From an uncultured Collinsella sp. (GTDB lineage: Bacteria > Actinomycetota > Coriobacteriia > Coriobacteriales > Coriobacteriaceae): 21,058 nucleotides of DNA. The first letter of the stretch is position 1. Each line of letters begins with the position of its first letter. Shown piece by piece: positions 7,603 to 13,221 of this stretch. A program made the translations under genes and the position numbers. The stretch spans positions 1 to 21,058 of the forward strand of contig CAUEPS010000027.1 of assembly GCA_959019775.1 (NCBI GenBank), written 5' to 3'. The notes under the pieces are model-generated. The model made no database searches and had not been told where the DNA came from. It was given only the letters and a program-made list of their open reading frames with translations.

Positions 7603-8802
7603 CTAGATAAGGTTCTTGCCAGAGACCTTATCGAAGAGGTGGGTCGCGTTCTTCTCGAACTTGAACCAGATGGGGTCGCCCGCCTTGAGCGCACCCTTGG
7701 CCTCAAGGTCGACAACGGGAATGATCAGGACGAACTGGCCATCGGGAGCAGTCACGTGGACATGCTCGGTCGAACCCATGAGTTCGGTCACCTCGACGGT
7801 ACCCTGGAGCGCACCCTCCTCGCCCTTGTCGGCAAGCAGGATCTGCTCGGGGCGCACGCCGGCCGTGATCTCCTTCACGTCGCCGCCGTCCCAGTTGAGG
7901 GCAAGTTGAGCGCAAGTCTCGGGGGCAAGAACAACGTTCATATCCTCGGTCTTGACGGTAAAGCCTTCGCCCGAACGCACCAGCTGGGCATCGAAGAAGT
8001 TCATCTGCGGCACGCCGATGAAGCCGGCGACGAAGATGTTCGCGGGATGGTTGAAGACCTCCTGCGGCGTGGCGATCTGCTGGACAACGCCGTCCTTCAT
8101 GACCACGATGCGGTCACCGAGGGTCATGGCCTCGGTCTGGTCGTGGGTAACATAGATGAACGTACCCTTGATCTCGTGGCGCAGCTTGATGAGCTCGGCA
8201 CGCATCTGGTTACGCAGCTTAGCGTCCAGGTTGGACAGCGGCTCGTCCATCAGGAAGACCTTGGGGTCACGCACGATGGCACGGCCAATAGCGACGCGCT
8301 GGCGCTGGCCGCCCGAAAGCGCCTTGGGCTTACGGTCGAGGTACTCGGTGATACCCAGGATCTCGGCAGCAGAGCGAACCTTGCGGTCGATCTCGTCTTT
8401 GGGGACCTTCTTGAGCTCAAGCGTAAACGCCATGTTCTCGTATACCGTCATGTTGGGGTACAGAGCGTAGCTCTGGAACACCATGGCGATGTCGCGGTCC
8501 TTGGGCGCCACGTCGTTGACGCGCTTGCCGTCGATGAGCACGTCGCCCGAGGTAATGTCCTCCAGGCCGGCGACCATGCGCATCGTCGTGGACTTACCGC
8601 AGCCAGAGGGGCCAACGAGAACGATGAACTCCTGGTCATGCACGGTGAGGTTAAAGTCCTCCACCGCGAGCACGCCGTCCTCGGTAACCTTGAGGTTGTG
8701 CTTCTTCTCCTCGGTCTTCTTCTTTTTGCCAAAGAAGCCCTTCTTTTTGGACTCGTTGTTGGGATACACCTTCTGAACATGTTTGAGAACGATCTCGGCC
8801 AT
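7603..8802 (-). CDS. ugpC: ABC sugar importer ATPase (MsmX/UgpC/MalK type)
   Basis: 399 residues. It powers import of sugars by the two permeases encoded just upstream. Walker A GPSGCGKST (64-72), signature LSGGQRQR (162-169), Walker B VFLMDEP (Asp186, Glu187) and the H-loop THDQTEAM are all intact. The C-terminal third is the regulatory OB/TOBE domain of the MalK-UgpC-MsmX family. The symbol marks the family only: the context points to oligosaccharides, not glycerol-3-phosphate. Oddly, residues 17-36 are a Lys-rich insertion (ESKKKGFFGKKKKTEEKKHN) between the first strand and the A-loop region, absent from typical MsmX. It is last in the operon, 68 bases after the permease, with a small GC hairpin in between; AAGG precedes the ATG. 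Confidence 0.93.
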   Translation of the reverse strand: MAEIVLKHVQKVYPNNESKKKGFFGKKKKTEEKKHNLKVTEDGVLAVEDFNLTVHDQEFIVLVGPSGCGKSTTMRMVAGLEDITSGDVLIDGKRVNDVAPKDRDIAMVFQSYALYPNMTVYENMAFTLELKKVPKDEIDRKVRSAAEILGITEYLDRKPKALSGGQRQRVAIGRAIVRDPKVFLMDEPLSNLDAKLRNQMRAELIKLRHEIKGTFIYVTHDQTEAMTLGDRIVVMKDGVVQQIATPQEVFNHPANIFVAGFIGVPQMNFFDAQLVRSGEGFTVKTEDMNVVLAPETCAQLALNWDGGDVKEITAGVRPEQILLADKGEEGALQGTVEVTELMGSTEHVHVTAPDGQFVLIIPVVDLEAKGALKAGDPIWFKFEKNATHLFDKVSGKNLI

Positions 8803-8820
8803 GTCTCTACCTTTCGATAC

Positions 8821-8845
8821 GCGGCGCCACGCTGAGGGGCGCCGC
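8821..8845 (-). other. Intercistronic hairpin between permease and ATPase genes
   Basis: A perfect 8-bp stem (GCGGCGCC with GGCGCCGC) and a 9-base loop, without a U-tract, in the 68-base gap. It is probably an mRNA stability or processing element rather than a terminator. Confidence 0.5.
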
Positions 8846-8870
8846 TAAAACTTGCAAAACAGTTACGGCA

Positions 8871-9710
8871 TCAGCCCTTGACGGCACCTGCCACCACGCC
8901 GTCAATGATGTACTTCTGGCAGAGGATGTACATGATGACGATGGGGACAACGACCATCATGATGCAGGCCATCATGGGGCCGAGCTCGACATGGCCGTAG
9001 CCGCCGCGGAAGTACTGGATCAAGATAGGAATGGTCTTGTACTTGGTGGAGTCGAGCGTAAGGTAGGGCAGCAGGTAGTCGTTCCAGACCCACATGGTCT
9101 CGAGAATGCCGACCGAAAGATAGGTGGGCTTCATGATGGGGAGGACGATCTTAAAGAACACCTGGACCGGGTTGCAGCCATCAATCATGGCCGCCTCTTC
9201 GATCTCGAGCGGGATGTTCTTTACAAAGCCGGCGAACATAAAGACCGCCAGGCCCGCGCCAAAGCCAAGGTAGATAAAGCAGATGTTGAACGGCGTGTTG
9301 AAGCCGATGCGGTCCGCCAAATTGGACAGCGTGAACATGAGCATCTGGAAGGGCACGACCATCGAGAAGACGAACAGGTAATAGAAGAAGTTCGAGATCT
9401 TGCTGTTGACACGCACTACGTACCAAGCGCACATGGAGCAGCACACCAAAATCAGAACGACCGACGTGACCGTGATGATGAGCGAGTACATAAACGCCGA
9501 GGCAAAGCCCTGCTCGTTAAGAGCGTGCACGTAGTTTGCAAGGCCGTTGAACGTCTCAGGCGTAAGCAAATCGAACGCCGTGGTGGTGCTGATTGCAGTT
9601 CCCTTTTTAAAGGAATTGAGCGCAATCATGAACACGGGGTAGATCCACGCGAGCGACAGAATCGTAAAGAAAATCGAGAGCGCGCGGTTAATAGCCTTAT
9701 CGCGTTTCAT
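8871..9710 (-). CDS. ABC sugar importer permease, MalG/MsmG type
   Basis: 279 residues with an N-terminal membrane segment (IFFTILSLAWIYPVFMIALNSF) and about five more, the usual six-helix MalG plan. The EAA loop that docks onto the ATPase is visible as EIEEAAMIDGCNPVQVFFKIVLPIMKP, broken here only by its length across the helix. The protein ends in the family-typical KYIIDGVVAGAVKG. It forms the membrane channel with the partner permease. The start codon overlaps the stop of the upstream permease gene by one base (TAATG at 9712-9708), and AGGAGG lies inside the upstream gene, so the two are translationally coupled and likely made in equal amounts. Confidence 0.93.
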   Translation of the reverse strand: MKRDKAINRALSIFFTILSLAWIYPVFMIALNSFKKGTAISTTTAFDLLTPETFNGLANYVHALNEQGFASAFMYSLIITVTSVVLILVCCSMCAWYVVRVNSKISNFFYYLFVFSMVVPFQMLMFTLSNLADRIGFNTPFNICFIYLGFGAGLAVFMFAGFVKNIPLEIEEAAMIDGCNPVQVFFKIVLPIMKPTYLSVGILETMWVWNDYLLPYLTLDSTKYKTIPILIQYFRGGYGHVELGPMMACIMMVVVPIVIMYILCQKYIIDGVVAGAVKG

Positions 9711-10564
9711 TACTGCTGCACCTCCTTGGACCTCGTGGCCTTAAGTTGGATCATGGAGATTGCTACGACCAGGATGCAGAAGATAACCGCCTTGGCCTGA
9801 CCGATGCCCTGCCATGCGATACCGGCACGCGAATAGAACGTGTTGTAGATGTTCAGGGCGAGCATCTCGGTGGAGTGCGCAGGGGCGCCGCCGGTAAGGG
9901 CGAGGTTCTGGTCGAACAGCTTAAAGCCGTTGGTGATGGACAGGAACAGGCAGATGGTGATCGTCGGCATCAGATTGGGGATCTTAACCTTCCAAAACGT
10001 CTGCCATGCCGTGGCACCGTCAACCTTGGCGGCCTCGATGTAGTCGGACGGAATGGACTGCAGACCGGCGATGTAGATGATCATCATGTAGCCGACCTGC
10101 TGCCACAGGGTCAGGATGATAAGGCCCCAGAAGCCAGCAGCAGAGTTAAGGGCAATGAGCTGGGCGCCGATGTTGGAAAGCAGGCAGTTGATCAGGATCT
10201 GCCAAATGTAGCCCAACACGATGCCGCCGATCAGGTTAGGCATAAAGAAGATCGTACGGAAGATGTTGGTGCCCTTAAGCGCCTTGCGGGTGAGCGCCTG
10301 CGCGATGGCGAGGGCGATCACGTTGATGAGCACCGTCGACAGGAAGGCAAACGCCACCGTAAAGAAGAACGACGTAGCAAACTGCGGATCGGACAGTGCG
10401 CGCACGTAGTTCTCAATACCGACAAAATGCGCGTTGTTAATGGTAATAAACTGGCAGAACGAGAGATAGAAGCCCTGGATAAAGGGAATCACGAACCCGA
10501 TCATAAACGCCAGGCACGTGGGCAGCATAAAGAGCGGCCACCAGCGCTTGAGTGCTTTGCCCAT
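9710..10564 (-). CDS. ABC sugar importer permease, MalF/MsmF type
   Basis: 284 residues with six predicted membrane helices, starting with FMLPTCLAFMIGFVIPFIQGFYL. The EAA loop reads YIEAAKVDGATAWQTFWKVKIPNLMP. The length without a large periplasmic insert matches the Gram-positive MsmF/UgpA type rather than E. coli MalF. It is second in the operon after the binding protein. AAAGGA sits 8 bases before the ATG, and a 13-bp hairpin separates it from the binding-protein gene. The substrate is not readable from the permease; an alpha-glucoside or maltodextrin is inferred from malQ, glgP and the shared operator motif. Confidence 0.93.
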   Translation of the reverse strand: MGKALKRWWPLFMLPTCLAFMIGFVIPFIQGFYLSFCQFITINNAHFVGIENYVRALSDPQFATSFFFTVAFAFLSTVLINVIALAIAQALTRKALKGTNIFRTIFFMPNLIGGIVLGYIWQILINCLLSNIGAQLIALNSAAGFWGLIILTLWQQVGYMMIIYIAGLQSIPSDYIEAAKVDGATAWQTFWKVKIPNLMPTITICLFLSITNGFKLFDQNLALTGGAPAHSTEMLALNIYNTFYSRAGIAWQGIGQAKAVIFCILVVAISMIQLKATRSKEVQQ

Positions 10565-10584
10565 AGAAGGGTCCTTTCAATATG

Positions 10585-10620
10585 CAGGGGGCGGGCAAAC
10601 CACCGTCTGCCCGCCCCCTG
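10585..10620 (-). other. Intercistronic hairpin downstream of the binding-protein gene
   Basis: A perfect 13-bp stem (CAGGGGGCGGGCA with TGCCCGCCCCCTG) and a 10-base loop, lacking a U-tract, lie between the binding-protein stop and the first permease. Hairpins here typically protect the binding-protein mRNA 3' end and reduce downstream expression, giving excess binding protein over permease. That role is inferred by analogy with malE-malF type operons. Confidence 0.6.
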
Positions 10621-10651
10621 TCGCTAATCAGATAGCTTGGGCAGCAACTGC

Positions 10652-11968
10652 TTACTCGGAAGCAGCCTTCTCGGTCTTCCAGCCATCGACGAAGGCGTTC
10701 TTGACGCCGTCCCACTTGCTGTTGTCGGCAGCATAGGCGATCAGAGCCTGCTTGAGGTTCTTCTTCCACTCCTCAGAGGGGATGTAGACGAAGTCCCAAG
10801 CGACGGTCTTCTTGCCGTCCTTGGCCATGGCAACGGCCTGCTGCGAGAAGACGTTGGTGGTCTCCTTGGCGCTCTTGAACGGAGCGGTCAGACCCATCTT
10901 GTCGGCGATGATGCTGGTCGGGGTGTCAGCGGTGACGCACCAGTACATGAAGTCCTCGGTGGCCTTCTGAGCATCCTCGGAAGCCTGGGAGCTCACGCAC
11001 CAGTAGTTCTCGCCGCCGGAGCACAGGCCCTGGTTCTCCTCGCCGTCGACGCCGATGTAGATCGGCAGCATGCCGAGCTGGTCGTCGGTCATACCGGCCT
11101 TGGTGAGGTCAGCGTATGCCCAAGAGCCGTTCTGATAGAAGACGGCCTTGCCGGTTGCGAACTCGTTGGTGGCGTCGTCGCCGGTCTTGGAGGCAAGCTG
11201 CGAAGGATCGCAGGTGGAGTCGGTGATGTACAGGTCGAAAATCTGCTTGAAGTTGTCGAGATACTCGCCCTTGATCTCGTCGTCCTCCTGGTTGTGCTCC
11301 TTCTCGAACTCGTAGTAGAGCGGGAGGTTGGCGAGGTGGGTGGTGTAGCGCCAGCTGGAGGAGTCATCCATGCCGGCAGAAGTGAAGGCACCCTCAACGC
11401 CAAGCTCGTCCTTGCGGGCCTGGATGTCGTCAGCACAAGCCTTCAGCTTGTCGAAGGAGTTGATGTCCTCGGCCTTGTAGCCAGCCTTCTCGAGCAGCTG
11501 CTTGTTGTAGATGATGCCGTAGCTCTCCTGGACCCAGTCGATACCCAGATCCTTGCCATCGGACTGCAGAGCCAGGGAGTCGTCAATGAGCTCACCGCGG
11601 AGCTTGGTATCGGACAGGTCGGCGCAGTAATCCTTCCAGTTCTTAAGACCGGTGGGGCCGTTGACCTGGAACAGGGTCGGAGCGGAGCTCTTGGACATCT
11701 CGGACTTGAGCTTCTCCTCGTAGGTGTTGGAGGCAGCGGTCACGATCTTGACCTCGACGCCCTTCTCCTCCTTGTACGCCTTGGCGATCTCCTTCCACTC
11801 CTTGTCGACCTCGGGCTTGAATTGGAGGAAGTAGACCTCGGCAGCGTCACCAGAAGCAGAGGAGCCGGAGCCGGCGGAGCCACCGCAGCCCACGAGACCC
11901 AGACCAAGAACCGCAGCCGCGGAACCAGCAAAGCCCAGGAACTGCCTTCTGCTCATTTCGTTCTTCAT
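10652..11968 (-). CDS. Sugar ABC importer substrate-binding lipoprotein (Tat-exported)
   Basis: 438 residues from ATG 11968. This start is chosen because AAAGGGTGG lies about 6 bases before it; the longer in-frame ATG at 11986 lies upstream of that ribosome site. The N-terminus has both a twin-arginine motif (SRRQFLG) and a lipobox (LVGC, Cys28), so the folded protein should leave by Tat and be lipid-anchored outside the membrane. A Gly/Ser linker precedes the two-lobed binding fold (AEVYFLQFKPEVDKEWKEIAKAY onward), similar in layout to MalE/MsmE-class oligosaccharide-binding proteins. It is the first gene of the importer operon. The ligand is unknown; maltodextrin or another alpha-glucoside is inferred from the neighbours. 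Confidence 0.9.
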   Translation of the reverse strand: MKNEMSRRQFLGFAGSAAAVLGLGLVGCGGSAGSGSSASGDAAEVYFLQFKPEVDKEWKEIAKAYKEEKGVEVKIVTAASNTYEEKLKSEMSKSSAPTLFQVNGPTGLKNWKDYCADLSDTKLRGELIDDSLALQSDGKDLGIDWVQESYGIIYNKQLLEKAGYKAEDINSFDKLKACADDIQARKDELGVEGAFTSAGMDDSSSWRYTTHLANLPLYYEFEKEHNQEDDEIKGEYLDNFKQIFDLYITDSTCDPSQLASKTGDDATNEFATGKAVFYQNGSWAYADLTKAGMTDDQLGMLPIYIGVDGEENQGLCSGGENYWCVSSQASEDAQKATEDFMYWCVTADTPTSIIADKMGLTAPFKSAKETTNVFSQQAVAMAKDGKKTVAWDFVYIPSEEWKKNLKQALIAYAADNSKWDGVKNAFVDGWKTEKAASE

Positions 11969-12052
11969 TACAATCCACCCTTTCACGCCGTGGCGGCACC
12001 CTTTGCCGCCGCCTTCGGAGATTGGCTCGGGGACATTGCCCCTTTTGCTGAT

Positions 12053-12163
12053 TTGTACAATACGCTATTTGGCTAGTTGTTTGAACAAGTATTACTAGAG
12101 CGGTAGAAAAACTTCGGTGAACGGTAATTTCAACTTGATACTTGACAAGTTTTGTATAAACAA
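12053..12163 (-). promoter_or_regulatory. Operator cluster upstream of the ABC importer operon
   Basis: The 306-base gap between the binding-protein gene and the GntR gene contains several related palindromes: TTGTACAA (12053-12060), TTGTTTGAACAA (12077-12088), ACTTGACAAGT (12140-12150) and TTGTATAAACAA (12152-12163). They share TTGT and ACAA half-sites, as in operators known for TreR-like members of the GntR/HutC family. Since the GntR gene ends in a terminator at 12185, the importer must be transcribed from a promoter within this stretch. I could not assign a confident -35/-10 pair. Confidence 0.5.
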
Positions 12164-12184
12164 TTATTTGTTACCGAATGCAGA

Positions 12185-12233
12185 GAAAACGCCCGGTCAA
12201 GCCGATGCATCGTCGGTTTGACCGGGCGTTTTC
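12185..12233 (-). terminator. Strong Rho-independent terminator of the GntR gene, structurally bidirectional
   Basis: A 21-bp stem with one G-U type mismatch (12185-12205 with 12213-12233, core ACGCCCGGTCAA) and a 7-base loop. AAAA and TTTT runs lie at opposite ends, so it can stop transcripts in either direction. It begins 42 bases after the GntR stop. Confidence 0.92.
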
Positions 12234-12274
12234 GCTTTGAGGGCATGAGTCTCGTCAGGCTGCGAGCTAGCCGG

Positions 12275-12994
12275 CTATCGCTTGGAGTTGACGCGGTAGT
12301 GGAAGATCTCGGGATGCGTGCGGGCATGCGTGACCTCGAACAAGATGCCGTCCGAGGTGTACGACTGGCTCTCCATGACGGCAACACAGTTGTATTTGCC
12401 AAGGTCAAGATAGCTGCAGTCCTCATCGTTGGCGAGCTCGACGCTCACTGTACGGCGACTCGCCATCACCTTGACGCCGCGTTTATGCTCCAGATAGTCG
12501 TAAATTGACTTTGCGGCGATCTCGGGCGTCAGGCCCTTGGCGATCGACTCCAAAAAGTAACCATGGTCTACTTGGCGTGCATTGCCGTTAAGGCTTCGGA
12601 CACGCACCACGCGAATCAACTCCTCGCCCACCTTAAAGCCCAGGCGACGAGAGAGTTGCTCAGTGCAAATCAAATGTTCAAAAGACTTGACCTCGGTCGA
12701 TGCGACGGCATTGTTGCGCTTTGCAAATTCGCCAAACGACTCGACTTCCTCGAGTGCGCCCAACATGTCGGTTTCGCCCTTGAGCCAAATAACGCGCACG
12801 CCCTTGCCGTGTATGGGTTGCACAAACATCTCGTCTGCCAGCATGCTCAAAGCGCGGCGGACGGTATTGCGCGTGCAGCCAAATTCCGCGGTCAGCTCGG
12901 CTTCGGTTGGCAGCATCTCCTGAAACGCATAGGTCCCGTTAATGATGCGCGAACGGATCTCGCGGTAGATTCCTTCGTAAATCGCTTTTGGCAT
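12275..12994 (-). CDS. GntR-family transcriptional repressor, HutC/TreR type with UTRA domain
   Basis: 239 residues. Residues 1-70 are a GntR winged helix (IYREIRSRIINGTYAFQEMLPTE, then the recognition helix CTRNTVRRALSML and the wing GKGVRV). Residues about 80-235 are a UTRA effector domain of the HutC subfamily, ending LFEVTHARTHPEIFHYRV. The spacing and the SFGEFAKR segment recall TreR, the trehalose-6-phosphate-responsive repressor, so a phosphorylated disaccharide is a sensible inducer. It is divergent from the PTS-HAD fusion and has TTGTTTAAAC in its own promoter, suggesting autoregulation. AGAGGTG lies 5 bases before the ATG. The true effector is unknown. Confidence 0.9.
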   Translation of the reverse strand: MPKAIYEGIYREIRSRIINGTYAFQEMLPTEAELTAEFGCTRNTVRRALSMLADEMFVQPIHGKGVRVIWLKGETDMLGALEEVESFGEFAKRNNAVASTEVKSFEHLICTEQLSRRLGFKVGEELIRVVRVRSLNGNARQVDHGYFLESIAKGLTPEIAAKSIYDYLEHKRGVKVMASRRTVSVELANDEDCSYLDLGKYNCVAVMESQSYTSDGILFEVTHARTHPEIFHYRVNSKR

Positions 12995-13046
12995 GACTTC
13001 ACCTCTAATGAATATGTATGGCTAGGCACGATAGCATTTCTTAAAG

Positions 13047-13118
13047 TTGTTTAAACCGATTATCGGCAAAGCGACAAGATTTAACCGTTGACGGTTTCTG
13101 TCGCACCCAAACCGGTTT
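13047..13118. promoter_or_regulatory. Palindrome-rich regulatory region between the GntR gene and the PTS fusion
   Basis: The GntR-proximal end carries TTGTTTAAAC (13047-13056), within the likely minus-strand GntR promoter. Three more palindromes follow: CCGATTATCGG (13056-13066), AACCGTTGACGGTT (13083-13096) and AAACCGGTTT (13109-13118). The last three have CG-type centres unlike the TTGT/ACAA sites and may bind a different regulator, such as a LacI-type protein. This is inference from symmetry alone. Confidence 0.4.
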
Positions 13119-13155
13119 CGCTCAAAACTGCCGGTACGACAATCGTCTGGTCCTC

Positions 13156-13178
13156 TACAATGAATCCATTGTTTAAAC
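13156..13178 (+). promoter_or_regulatory. PTS-fusion promoter -10 with overlapping putative GntR operator
   Basis: TACAAT at 13156-13161 matches the -10 of malQ (both read TCTACAAT). TTGTTTAAAC follows at 13169-13178, around the expected transcription start, a good position for a repressor. No strong -35 is seen. The gene's ribosome site GGAGG (13211-13215) is 43 bases from the -10. Confidence 0.5.
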
Positions 13179-13221
13179 GTTTCACCACGCGCAACGCGCC
13201 TCGATATTCGGGAGGCAGAAC

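Noticed and set aside
10637..12076. 479-aa plus-strand ORF opposite the binding-protein gene
   Set aside because: Antisense shadow; the minus strand carries the Tat lipoprotein with a clear ribosome site. The plus frame is Leu/Val/Gly-rich noise.
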